Positions 12,201-22,690 of a DNA stretch of 64,000 nt are shown here, one piece after another. A program made the position numbers and the translations under genes. How positions within the stretch are numbered: the first letter of the stretch is position 1; each line of letters begins with the position of its first letter. This DNA is from Liolophura sinensis (taxonomy: Eukaryota; Mollusca; Polyplacophora; Chitonida; Chitonidae): positions 13,823,386 through 13,887,385 of the forward strand of contig NC_088306.1 in the NCBI RefSeq assembly GCF_032854445.1, given 5' to 3'. The notes beneath the pieces were generated by a model, which was not told the DNA's origin, searched no databases, and saw only the letters and a program-made list of their open reading frames with translations.

Positions 12201-15200
12201 GAAGAATCAGTGTACACATTTTAAACTTCCTGGAGCAAGATACTTTAACTGTAGGTCAGCTTGAATTTTTGACTTAATTCTTCAGGCGTTTGCCAAATAC
12301 AGACCCAGGTTTCTAGCGTGTCTTAATCTGATAGAGTTAAATAGCCGATGGAAATGCTGGCTGGACTGGTTCTGATTGGATAAGATTTTCCAGAATTTCA
12401 CAAGGAGTTTCCAAGGACAGGTAAATTACTAAAATATTTCATCAAATGACGTCAAACTCCTTTTGGATCTACCGAATACGGAGCTTTCATATATTAGCCT
12501 CTATTCAAACCAATATTAGAAGGGAAATGTAGTTGATTCAACAACCTAGTGCGCCGGATTTTCAATGCAGCTATTACAGGGAAAGAAATCTAGAACAGCA
12601 GACAGTTAGAATTGTGCATAAAATACTTTCATGGATTTTTTAAGATTTTTCTTGCGATAGTTAAATGCTTTCAAACGCTTCAGCTCTGTTGCGGTGTCTA
12701 TTCTTTCAAAAAAGGAACCTGCATAGAAAAGTCCGTCTTACCCGCTTGAGTTTTCCGGAGCTGAACGTAGGTGTGACAATACTTCTGACAGCCTTCCAGT
12801 GAGGGTAGTCGTAGATAAACGGTAATGCGTTTCGCTGTATGTCATGAGGAGACTTAAATTGCTGTAAAGTCAGACATTGTGTATGTGTTAAGGACATTGT
12901 CTTTACCTCTGCACTGCGCATGTTATGTTAAAACGTATAAATAACTCATAAAGAGCTTGTCCATTGTCTATTTACAAACAAATTATTCAGGAGTAATTGA
13001 CCAGTGTCAGTAGTTTATGCCTGGCACTCCGATTTCCTCCACACACAAAATTTGACCGGCCTAGTTTAAGAGAAAACTTATTGAGTTAGCTAAATAAACG
13101 AATAAATATTTCGTAGTACGTACAAACACGGGATTTGGAAAAACTTTGAATTCCTTGACAAACACCTCGCGAATAATGTCGGCATCTGTGGTAACAATGG
13201 AATACACACTGCCCATCCAGTCACTGAAACAGATAATCAAAAAGCGTCCTAAAAGCTATACAGAATGGAGAGTAAACGAAGAGGAGCAGCGGAAGTATGA
13301 TAGATGGAAAATGATCATATGTAACCCGTGAAATCCGGCCTCTTGCCAAAATTCCTGAGTTGCTGTTTTTTTTTATACCTGTGCAGGTAAATGTTAAAAA
13401 AAAATAAACAGCAACATAAACCCACCTTGTACATAGGCTTAAGCAGAATTAGGTGAAATAAAAATAAATGTAGAACTTTTAACAATGGTTCCAAGAATCA
13501 CTAATGGTGACAGATTAACATTTTAGGTGAATCACACCTATCTATACTAGGACGGAGTCAGCTTTCATACACTCATACATGTGTATAAACCAACAAATGT
13601 TGGCCAGTAATCTCCATCTTTATCAAGTTCTATTTCCATATATATGAGAGTAATATAAAATGTAACATGAGTCCCTGCATACATGAATCGTTAGCAACTT
13701 TGTACATGTTCAATAATAAGAGTAAATAGGAAAACCTACAAACCTACATTCATCAACTTCCGTGATATAACCATCACTATACACCGATCAATACTGAAAC
13801 TCCAGGGGCTAGTCAGAGGTACGAGTATTTATTCCTTTGATTTGTGTTCAACGCCATATGTACGGTACTCAAGGCCTTTTAACATGCATGACGTGGGTTT
13901 TTTCCGGATTCTATCCGGTTTCCTCCCACCATAATGCTGACCTCCATCGCATAAGTGAAATATTCTTGAGTACTGAAACACCAATCAAATAAATAAATAT
14001 GTATGACGTCAGTTAGGTTTATGGATGAATGAAATCTTAGTGTTCATTATAAGCCACATCAAAAGATGTACCTGACAAACCCCCTGACTTATAGCCACAG
14101 CGGGTGCAGCATGGGCTGAATTCGTACACGCTACCTCATTGGTCAGGAGACTGACAGCCACAGCGAGGCTGACGTACTGCTTTTACCATATGATCCAGTG
14201 GCGGTTCCTCGTGACAAGTATAAAATTATCTGACTGATTCAATGAGAATTGAACGTTAAAAAGAAGTGATGGATTGTTGCTATGTCTTCCAAAGACGAGA
14301 CGAGAAGGGACGGGACGGTAAGGGGTGGGAAGAAGAGACGAAGATCAGAATAGAAGAGGACTCACCCATATGTCTTTCCATACTTCTCCGCGCATTCAAT
14401 GTCGTACTGTGTGATTCCCTAAAAGACAAACATGGAGAGAATTGAAAGTGTCGAAAACCAATTTATAGTTTAGACTACAGAGCTGGATCCACGAGTTTCA
14501 GTATTAACGGACGAACGTGTACAAACCTAACATGAAATTCAGTCCCACACTGTCGTATTGACTCTGAAGAATTTCCGCTGTAAAAGCAGTGACCTTGCGC
14601 AAATGAACTCAACTTCACGGTAAACGGGATATCCATTGGCCGAATACATTTTCAGCGTATGCGAGTGCACACATTTTATTAAATATACTCCTAAAAAAAA
14701 ATAAAAATCAAAGGTGAATTTCGCATACAGCATTTGATTGTTTTGTCCAGTACAATTACATCCTTTAATGGTTCCCTGGTAAGAAACGCGCGAGGATTAG
14801 ATTTCCCTGAGGCTACTGCATCAAGACATTTTAACTGAATGAAAATGAAGAATAAATTAATAATAATAATTTGAATTTGAGGACCGCCTTATCAGTCTGA
14901 ACCATAAATCCACGACTGTTAACGTACGAATTTGACATGGAAAACTCGGAGCCTTCAGATCCGGGCTTGCATGACGATTTAGACTACAACTTAAATAAAC
15001 TTGAACAGACTTCATATTATACACGTTGCGTACGTTCTGTATTTGTGGGATTATTTATATTTGTTGCACTAACCATTATTTAACATTGTGTTGTGTTGTT
15101 GTTGCAAGTCTTGCTGCTCGCCCACCTCTCATGCATATGCATATTGCAGGCCTGTGCTAATTTCGGCCCACGGCCTACGTGTATGGATTTGGTTTCACTT

Positions 15201-18200
15201 ACCTAATAAAATAACTCATTGATGAACCTATCCGTATCAACAACTAATTTCAATATTTTCTAAGCTCAGCGGGCTTAGCACCGCATTTAAACTTCCCCAC
15301 TGGTTTGAGAGCTGTCATCGTTGACGTTAGACTGTCAGCCTTTAGAAAACCATTTTGACCCCACAAAATGAAGGTTGAGACATATTTGTGTACTGTTATA
15401 TGATATTAAACTTCCTAAACTGCATATTAAGAAATGGAGGAGTTTTATTTCCCCTTCAAGAAGAGGTACTCCTTCTGTTTATTGTTCATCTGTTTACTAT
15501 GTCTAAACCTCATTGATGTAAACATTTAGTCATTTCCCTCTATTAACTGATGTAATTTGAGATCAACATTTACTGAATTTCACGTGAATTTTACTGAATT
15601 TTCATCTTTTTATACCGCTCTTTTTATGCAGACATCTTTATTTACGCCCGATATATAACATAGGACCTTTAATACTTGGTGTTCTTCGCCGTCCGCAAGA
15701 GTATTTCACTTATGCGACGCTGGCCAGCATTATGAATATGTAGAAATAAGAGGAAAATAAGACAAGAAGCATTATTACATTTTTTATTACAAACCATCAC
15801 ATTTCAAATATTTACACTTGATATCTAGTGACAAAACTGAATCACTTGTTTTGTTAGAAAACTACTTGAACTAATCTGAGAAGGTTAGAAGCGGAAGTTT
15901 ACAGCCATCCTGTTTGTTTCATCTCCGACATTTTTGTGTCTAACTTCAACACAAGAAATGTCTGCGTGTCTGTCTGCAAATATGTCTGGGCATCGATTCT
16001 CTCCCAGTTATAGTACTATGAAATCCAGAACCGTTAGATCTTTGTACAAATTACTTTCTGGTAAAGCCAACAGATTTAGTCAAGCAATGTACAATATCTT
16101 GTTTTACTTCATAAAAATGGAACTTACTCTCCGCCATGGATAAAATCTATGTCAAATGTGTGGTATGACCGAAGGCATTTTAACCTAAAACGTGTTGTAA
16201 ACAGTGTACACACAAGACTTCCTAATTTGTAGCTATAGCAGTCTTTATATTAATATACATTATCATTATCAAGGCTTTGAACTTACTTATTTATTCACTT
16301 ATTTATTTCATTGGTGTTTTACACCGTACTCGGGAATATTTTTTGTTCTGAATGTTTCGGCTCTAGCTTTACCTGACAGACGGACGGGAAAAAACATCTT
16401 TTGTGCACACATCTTTTCAGCAATGAATGTTGATTATTGGTCTCCGTGAGGTTACTGTACTGGTGAGAACTATCATAAAACATTAGCCCATGTGTGTTAA
16501 AAGCTCAGACTTAATTCTTAAATTTACATGAATCTCCTTACTATGAGAAGTATGCATTCAACCATGTCCGATAAAGACGGAACAGGTTAAATTTCCACAA
16601 GTTGCATGCTTTAGGCGGCCAGCACCATGTTGGGAGGAAACCCTGACCGTCTGTAAACCTCCCCTCGTAAGCCCGGAGAGCATGAGCCGGCCACACTAGT
16701 GAGCGGTTCCAGTGCCATTGTGCTGCCGATCTGCGAGGAGACATCCCAAATTTACCATATATCGGGTGGGCATAAAAAAATGGGCCGTACTTTGATGCTG
16801 CATTGCTCTATTATCCTTTGTAAACCCTTTAAAACTTTAGACATTCAAATGGCATGATTTTGTTAATATACTGACCAATTTTCAAAGTCATAGCTTGAGT
16901 AGTCTGTACACAGGGTTAAAATGAAAACATAGCCTCGAAAACGCACGTTCCGGTGACCTACATTGCATCACCTGCCAGGTGTCATGAGTAGAGCGCGCGC
17001 TGCACCTGTGGGACACGCATCAAGGACTGCTGAAAAAAAATACTCGTAAGGAGATTCGGGACTCATGGATTAAGTTCATTGTAGAAACGTTTGCGCGCCG
17101 CCTACCAAGAAGATGGAGGACCAGTTGATCACCTTTTCAAGTAAAACAAGGTAGAACATCATTTTGAAATGTCCAGAACATGTGTTTTTGACTCTGGTTT
17201 GATTTTGGTCCCATGAACAGAAATCTTGAAATTGAAATTTGGTCTGTATACTTAGGACATAATATCTTTTGAGTGTGTAAATTTTTAGAAGCTGACGTAA
17301 GAGGGTTTCGGAGATATTAAGTGTCAAAGTACGGCCAATTGTTTTATGCCCACCCGATATAATGTCATTTTATTTATTAAGAGATGATTAGACCTTATGT
17401 AATCTAATGAAACGATAAGTCTCGTATATGATATAATATCTGTATAACTCCATGTAAAACACGTCGTACGAGGCCACGTACCTTTTTCACCACCTGTAAA
17501 AATGTCCCTAAGGGGTTCCATGGTGAGGATGGCCCCGGAAGTGTGTACAGGGCCTGAGAGCGGAACCGCCAGAATGTGATACTGTAAAAGAATCTCAATG
17601 ATAGCTTAAATGTTCACCAACCATGGACGTATTTAAACGTGAACAGGGGATGGGAGTGCAGCTCAGGGAATAATATCCGTTAATCCTAACCCCCAAAACG
17701 CAGCTGACCTTGGCCATGGAGTTTGCAGGCAATCCCAACTCTCAGTTTGGGGGTCTTTTGCGCAAATTATAAGACTCTTTGAATTGTCTGAGTACATCTG
17801 GATTTCATCTATAATTTGCCAAAGGTAGAAAAAGTACTCAAGAATCGTGCCAGCCTCGATAGCACAGTTGGTAGATCGTTCTGCTTCGTGAGGGGTATAT
17901 CCAAAGTCAAACCTGGGTCGAGTCACACCTAAGACTTTAAAAGAGGAAGTTGTAACTTTCTCGCTTAGCTTTCAGCATGAAGGGGATAGTGCAACGACTG
18001 GTTGACCCGTATCAGTATAATGGCTTGGGACCCTGCGGCTTACTTGCCTTCGGTAAGTCGACTCAGTGAAGCAGCACTAACTAAAAGAGCAGTGGAAATC
18101 CATCCTGCAGCAGGGAATCACATTACATGCACTCTAAGGATTCCTCAAGCGTTATTGAAGTGAACGTTAATCTGTGCAAACGGCCACACGATTATCGTCG

Positions 18201-19396
18201 AACGTTAGAATGCACAAACGGCCACACAAGCGCTATCGAATGTTAATCCATGCAAACGGCCAGACGAGCGTCGTAGAACGTGTGACTGTGCAAAAGGCCA
18301 GAGAAGCGAAGTCGACCTCCTATGTCTCCACAAATAATGAAAGTTATGGAATGTACAAATTTCCTGTGCAATACCGGATTAGAAACTGTTTTGGCTTCTA
18401 CAGACAATGGAACATATACCGGTACCGGCAGACGTTACGGAATTATGATTTGCCTTGTAACCTAATAGTAGTGTCGCTACTTTAGGATAACAAAAGAACT
18501 TCATCATTCTTGATTATGATCAACATCGACTTCTGTATCCTTTTAAAGGGACATAGAATCGATTGTGATTGGCTGGTGTGAGAAATAGGCAAAGCCAGGG
18601 TATGCTTAGCCTAAGCTGAAGTTTAGGTATGGCAGATTTATTCAAGCGTGACCAAGACGACAGAGATTCACATAGGAAACCTTATCTCCGCTGTCAGTCA
18701 ACCAGCGTCGGTTCTGTATTCCTTTAAATGAACTTTTTGTAACAAGACCTTTTCGCTTTTACAGTAAAGAACAGACTATAGGGCCTACTATTAGCCAATA
18801 GAATTTATGACATCCAAAACGGTATAATCAGATTAAACTCATAAACTAACTAACGTATATTGACAACTAAAATTGTCTACGAAGTAAGGTGTTCAAATCT
18901 GGCTTCCTTTTATACGCTACAAACGCACCAACGTCTCTTGTCGACCGATATTTGTTTAAATCTATCCAATAAACGAAGGCGGTGTTCAAGAATTTTTCAC
19001 TTATGAGGGCGATCAGCGTTATGCTGTTTGGATTGGTGATTTACGCCGAATTTCACTTATACGACGGCAGCCAGCATTATGGTGGGAGGAAACCGGACAG
19101 AGCCCGGGGGAAACTCAGGACCATCCGCAGGTAGCTGCAGAACCAGAAGACTTGTGTGCCCGGCGTAAACCACTCACCTGTACATGGTAACACGACAAAC
19201 CTATTAACTTAAAGATGCGGCCCAGCAAATACTGTTAAAGTTGACTATTACACAGAGATCTTTTTTTTGCAAAGAAAACTCTATACACGTAAAAAAAAAT
19301 CGTCGCTTGTAAAACTTACAGAAGCAGAATGCCTACAGTGACTGCCAACAGTAAAGATGTATCCGGAGTGTTCAGAAAGACGTCCATGTCCGTCAT
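6186..19396 (-). CDS. Cytochrome P450, clan 3 (CYP3-like), complete 14-exon gene
   Basis: A heme-thiolate monooxygenase, expected on the ER membrane and supplied with electrons by NADPH-P450 reductase. Coding exons (minus strand, 5' to 3'): 19320-19396, 17482-17581, 14366-14418, 13124-13223, 12742-12861, 11812-11900, 11458-11606, 10864-10994, 9884-9977, 9184-9341, 8677-8765, 7169-7306, 6539-6701, 6186-6281. All junctions are GT-AG and keep frame, giving 518 codons plus a stop, the usual microsomal P450 length. Features: hydrophobic anchor (residues ~15-30), PGP hinge (41-43), WKAVR (132-136), AGYETT (321-326), ESMR (377-380), DPERF (430-434) and [11 protein letters not shown] with heme cysteine 457. 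The pattern resembles CYP3A and thromboxane synthase, but the substrate cannot be read from the sequence. The ATG chosen is the first in frame after a plausible acceptor at 19421/19422. Confidence 0.93.
6539..6701 (-). CDS. P450 exon 13: heme-binding loop
   Basis: Encodes [17 protein letters not shown] and [14 protein letters not shown]. The FxxGxRxCxG signature supplies the cysteine thiolate ligand of heme iron. It is followed by the L helix and FEITAETQ. Acceptor tttcag; donor gtatgt. Confidence 0.95.
8399..8530. repeat. 66-bp tandem duplication in P450 intron 11
   Basis: Two near-identical units begin catatccgttcgtcacacgt and catatctgtttgtcacacgt. Both contain aggaaagttt, taagtaacctgccaaaggt and gtgttttaggctggg. 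Confidence 0.9.
8577..8646. repeat. 35-bp tandem duplication containing a hairpin
   Basis: Two identical units of cttgaggatatcgttgaaca plus acgatcacataactg. Each contains ATCGTTG-AA-CAACGAT, a 7-base-pair stem with a 2-base loop. The pair lies about 25 bases into the intron downstream of the K-helix exon donor. Confidence 0.9.
8677..8765 (-). CDS. P450 exon 11: K helix with ExxR
   Basis: An 89-base exon encoding [20 protein letters not shown] and [13 protein letters not shown] is the invariant ExxR of P450s. The length of 3n+2 is exactly what is needed to join exons 10 and 12 in frame. Acceptor tttcag; donor gtaggt. It is shorter than the usual automatic ORF cut-offs and easy to miss. Confidence 0.9.
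9184..9341 (-). CDS. P450 exon 10: I helix
   Basis: Encodes [20 protein letters not shown], then [14 protein letters not shown] is the oxygen-activation motif (A/G)Gx(D/E)TT of the distal helix. The next stretch, [19 protein letters not shown], is the usual J-helix sequence. Acceptor actcag; donor gtaagt. Confidence 0.93.
10285..10632 (-). mobile_element. tRNA-derived SINE, family B, full length, in P450 intron 8
   Basis: Read on the minus strand, the head cggtggcctaatagttacag (A-box-like) is followed by gggaccaaacccggg (B-box-like). The body follows with gactggttggcc, gtcagcataatgtaactggg and catacttcagtggcggcagc, then the tail gatgttaaaccc and an attc-rich end. Flanking TGACGAA at about 10279 and 10638 is a possible short target-site duplication. 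Confidence 0.75.
13912..13999 (+). mobile_element. SINE family A fragment (tail half) in P450 intron 3
   Basis: Contains ggtttcctcccaccataatg, cataagtgaaatattcttga and ccaatcaaataaataaat in plus orientation. The tRNA-like half is missing. Confidence 0.75.
15676..15736 (-). mobile_element. SINE family A fragment in P450 intron 2
   Basis: Short remnant: ggtgttcttcgccgtccgca, gtatttcacttatgcgacgc, tggccagcattatg. Confidence 0.65.
16290..16345 (-). mobile_element. SINE family A terminal fragment in P450 intron 2
   Basis: Only the tail side is left: ttatttcattggtgttttac, accgtactcgggaatatttt. Confidence 0.6.
16758..17361. mobile_element. 604-bp element with ~39-bp terminal inverted repeats
   Basis: The left end tatatcgggtgggcataaaa is followed by gggccgtactttga. 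It is matched in inverse by the right end, tcaaagtacggcca then ttttatgcccacccgatata, with only a few mismatches over about 39 bases. TA dinucleotides flank both ends, as expected for TA-targeting (Tc1/mariner-type) DNA transposons. No intact transposase is visible; a 42-codon open stretch near 17,000-17,130 (plus strand) could be a remnant but I do not recognise it. It lies in P450 intron 2. Confidence 0.8.
17845..18160 (+). mobile_element. tRNA-derived SINE, family B, in P450 intron 1
   Basis: The head gcctcgatagcacagttggt has an A-box, and the B-box-like stretch is caaacctgggtcgagtcaca. The body contains ggatagtgcaacgactggtt, gtatcagtataatggct and cattacatgcactctaagga. The usual CACT-rich tail is replaced by a 38-bp tandem array that starts directly after it. 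Confidence 0.78.
18163..18314. repeat. 38-bp tandem repeat, 4 copies
   Basis: Four diverged 38-base units of the form aacgttaatctgtgcaaacg, gccacacgattatcgtcg. The run is rich in CpG compared with its surroundings. It starts where the family B SINE ends. Confidence 0.88.
18973..19135 (-). mobile_element. Two SINE family A fragments, P450 intron 1
   Basis: A short decayed piece (ggtgttcaagaatttttcac) is followed by a clearer one: ggattggtgatttacgccga, acgacggcagccagcattat, ggtgggaggaaaccggacag. Both lack the tRNA head. Confidence 0.7.
19320..19396 (-). CDS. P450 exon 1: start codon and membrane anchor
   Basis: Encodes [14 protein letters not shown] and then a leucine/valine-rich segment that continues into exon 2 (LITFWRF), the typical N-terminal ER anchor of microsomal P450s. 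The donor is gtaagt. An acceptor-like tttttgcag lies 25 bases before the ATG, so the 5' UTR may be spliced. Confidence 0.88.
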
Positions 19397-19998
19397 GGCG
19401 TGTTGTGGCCACAATGTCTCCTGCAAAAATGTTAATATCAACCCCGACGCATTTATTATAGCACCTTATTTATTAGTGTTATTTTAATGTACCGCCTGCA
19501 GCTAGTTACATGCAAGCCTTATTAATACAGCTGTGCAGTTCATCTGGGTTTTTTGTTTGTTTTGTTTTTTTTTTGTTTTTTTTTCTTGTACCAGTATAGA
19601 CCCGGACAATGCGAACACTGCCATTACCTCTACCTCCCACCATCCCAATATTAATTTTTACTTCATCAATATAACTGTTTTGTAGTTTAACTTTGTAAAA
19701 GTGTCTATTTAACCCACACATGTCGTACTGCAAGCCACGGAGGTTACAACAAACATGTTATATGTAAATAAAATTAAAAATTACCAAGGCAAGTCGTAAG
19801 GTAAGGCAGATGATATATAACTGTAAGTTGTACAGTTACATTACGTGTAGAAGATCAAAACCATCAACGTTGAAATGTATAAAAGAAGATAGGTCTACTT
19901 GAGGAACTGCTAGCGAGAGAATGGGGTTCAAGCTCTGAGGTGTCATACTTCTTATTATACATACAGATCACACAGATTTTAATTTTATTTGCCTTCTC

Positions 19999-20745
19999 CG
20001 GTAATGTATGAATACTGTACTGAGTACCGTGAAATTGAAGTGTTACACAGCACTTCCTGTGATGTATGAATACTGTACTGAGTACCGTGAAATTGAAGTG
20101 TTACACAGCACTTCCTGTGATGTATGAGTACTGTACTGAGTACCGTGAAATTGAAGTGTTACACAGCACTTCCTGTGATGTATGAGTACTGTACTGAGTA
20201 CCGTGAAATTGAAGTGTTACACAGCACTTCCTGTGATGTATGAGTACTGTACTGAGTACCGTGAAATTGCAGTGTTACACAGCACTTCCTGTGATGTATG
20301 AGTACTGTACTGAGTACCGTGAAATTGAAGTGTTACACAGCACTTCCTGTGATGTATGAGTACTGTACTGAGTACCGTGAAATTGCAGTGTTACACAGCA
20401 CTTCCTGTGATGTATGAGTACTGTACTGAGTACCGTGAAATTGCAGTGTTACACAGCACTTCCTGTGATATATGAGTACTGTACTGAGTACCGTGAAATT
20501 GAAGTGTTACACAGCACTTCCTGTGATGTATGAGTACTGTACTGAGTACCGTGAAATTGAAGTGTTACACAGCATTTCCTGTGATGTATGAGTACTGTAC
20601 CGAGTACCGTGAAATTGAAGTGTTACACTTCCTGTGATGTATGAATACTGTACTGAGTACCGTGAAATTGAAGTGTTACACAGCCCTTGCTGTGATGTAG
20701 GAATACTGTACTGAGTACCGTGAAATTGAAGTGTTACACAGCATC
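19999..20745. repeat. 58-bp minisatellite, ~13 copies, upstream of the P450
   Basis: Near-identical 58-base units: ctgtgatgtatgagtactgt, actgagtaccgtgaaattga, agtgttacacagcacttc. The period of 58 was checked at successive actgtac positions (20014, 20072, 20130). Near 20,610 one unit is shortened by loss of part of cagcac; the last two units are more diverged. The core contains AGTAC-T-GTACT, a near-perfect palindrome. Confidence 0.95.
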
Positions 20746-20966
20746 AAATACAGATAGCGGACTCTTTCGTAAAATGTGTATGATGTGAGGCTCCATCATC
20801 TGCAATGTTTAGTATTTTCTTCTAATTTACAATGATTCATAGGCTTCACTTTTAAAATGTATTGTTAGAAACATATAACATTGTGTATACATAGGCGAAT
20901 TATACAAAACTTATACAGAACTTATAATGTTTAAATTATATTCAGCTAAAGCTTTGAAAAACTTAC

Positions 20967-21038
20967 GGGACTTTTTAGTCGCTCTATCTCTTTCCTCAAC
21001 GTATGTTCTTGAATCGGTTCTGGACCAGATAACAGCTG
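20967..21038 (-). other. Candidate 5' non-coding exon of the P450
   Basis: A 72-base stretch on the minus strand bounded by a good acceptor (ttttaccttccag) and a good donor (gtaagt). It is not similar to any P450 coding exon. It could splice to the acceptor 25 bases before the P450 start codon. An in-frame coding extension is excluded because the frame meets stops in the next upstream exon. It could instead belong to an unrecognised gene. Confidence 0.35.
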
Positions 21039-21841
21039 CTGGAAGGTAAAAAAATTGTTGCAGAAATTTTCTCGAATGTCATTTTGTTGAAATTCCAACT
21101 TGATAGTATTAAAAGTTAAGGAGAAGAACATAAAACTGAAGTGAGCGTAAAACAGAAAGTCCAGCTTTTAACTTTTATTAACTTTTTAGATGTCTTTTCA
21201 CTGAATTACATCCAGTTACATACCTGAGTTTTATAGACCATACTGCCAGTGACACAGTGCTCTTGACGCCAGAGCAACTTTTGTTTATCTTCACACACAG
21301 GCAAAATGTTTGTATCTTTTACTTTTGTGTAAGAAGATTTATTTCAACACTCAGAACTGCATTTAGAGCGCGAAAGACTTCTTCAGACGTCGGAGAACCT
21401 GAAGATCGGCGTTATGGTTTACTGCCCATTGACAATGGAGAACTACGTGTGTCTTGTAGCCGTAGACCTACTCGTATGAAAAGAGAACGCTGCATGACAC
21501 CGCGAGTTATGTTTGGCTTCTGTATCGAAGCCTGCTAACAGTATGTTCATGCAGGTAGACATAATATATACATTTTGGGGATCCTACGAGTACATTTAGT
21601 GTATAGTTTTAAAAGTATTCTCTCACTCCCATACTGTGAACGAGTTCCATTTGCCCACTAGTGCTTTCGTTGACTATAGCTGTCCATCATTTGCCCGAAT
21701 TTATGTCAAGTGTAGACGCACCCTGACTGGTGATCTTAAAAAATACATGAAAAGACGCCATAAACAGAAGAGTTTTAAGGAAAATGAAAAAAGATATGCC
21801 ACAAAATATGAAAAATAAATCATTTACACTTGTTTCCCTAC

Positions 21842-21935
21842 CTGGGGCTATTATCTTCTCGAATCCACAGTTAGTATTTCCAAACCAGTTTTTTGTCCCA
21901 GTCGCACTCATGTGCTACCTGAGCCCTTCAGACAT
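21842..21935 (-). other. Candidate first exon, with upstream ATG
   Basis: It ends at a plausible donor (CCCCAG|gtaggg). Its upper boundary is a guess from the TATA-like box at 21962-21968. It contains an ATG (21909-21911) opening MSATGTKNWFGNTNCGFEKI. If joined to 20967-21038 and 19397-19421, that frame overlaps the P450 start out of frame, so it would be an upstream ORF. Confidence 0.3.
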
Positions 21936-21960
21936 CGGCTGTCTGCACTGAAAGGTATAT

Positions 21961-22050
21961 GCTTTATATGGTATATGACATACTTTTTAAACCGGGAGGG
22001 ACGTGTGGGCATTTACCATACTGTATAAAAGTTTACCTATGACGTCATAA
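21961..22050. promoter_or_regulatory. Candidate promoter: two opposed TATA boxes and a CRE
   Basis: On the minus strand, CATATAAAGC (21961-21970) sits about 50 bases before the ATG at 21911. On the plus strand, TATAAAAG is at 22024-22031. A full palindromic CRE, TGACGTCA, lies at 22040-22047. The arrangement is compatible with a divergent promoter. No transcript evidence is available. Confidence 0.35.
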
Positions 22051-22099
22051 CGCAGCGCATCGTGGGATAAATAGAGCAGAGAAAGATGTGTCTGCTGCC

Positions 22100-22690
22100 A
22101 AACTCAGGGCTGTCGGCTTCAGCATGTTACCTAGAAGCGAAAAGCCTACCACAAACGTTTACTAGTCCAGGGGAGATCACTCCACAATACCACCAGAAAG
22201 CTCCGAGAGCGCATCAAAATTTAGCTATTCAAATTCAGAGCTTCGAACCCCACAGTAAAATACTGACTGTATAATGTATGTCGCCCATCCCTCGTCAATG
22301 GTCCAGTCTACAGCCGATACTCCCCATTTTCATTCAAACTACTGAAGTTCTCAGATTTAAAGGAATGTCTGCTCAAAATGTCTCCATTCTCTAGCATATG
22401 TATACTGTAACGTTGTTCATTGTTCATTTCAGTGTACCTATCCAGATGATACCTAACACTGCAGGCCTGCGGTATATTTTACCTCATTTCCATACAAAAT
22501 GAAACTAAGAGCAAATCAAGCTGAAGCTCCGAAAAGTATTAAAATGGTTGAAACATACCTTGCCCAGTCTGTGGAAAAGTAGCCGTAAAATACATAGAAT
22601 GACAGTCAAAAACTGAACCTTTCTGTTCCATCAGCTGTACGGGCTAGCAATGTCAAGGAGCTTCCACTCACAACCTCATCACTACCGGAC
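22100..22690. other. No gene seen
   Basis: A 62-codon plus-strand frame begins at 22086 just after the TATA/CRE motifs, but it has no recognisable domain. The rest shows nothing I can support. Confidence 0.3.

Noticed and set aside
15934-16143. 69-codon plus-strand ORF
   Set aside because: It lies in P450 intron 2 with no homology, no splice support and ordinary intron composition.
19999-20745. Regular array considered as a CRISPR-like locus
   Set aside because: Units are contiguous 58-bp tandem copies with no unique spacers, in a eukaryotic intron-rich context.
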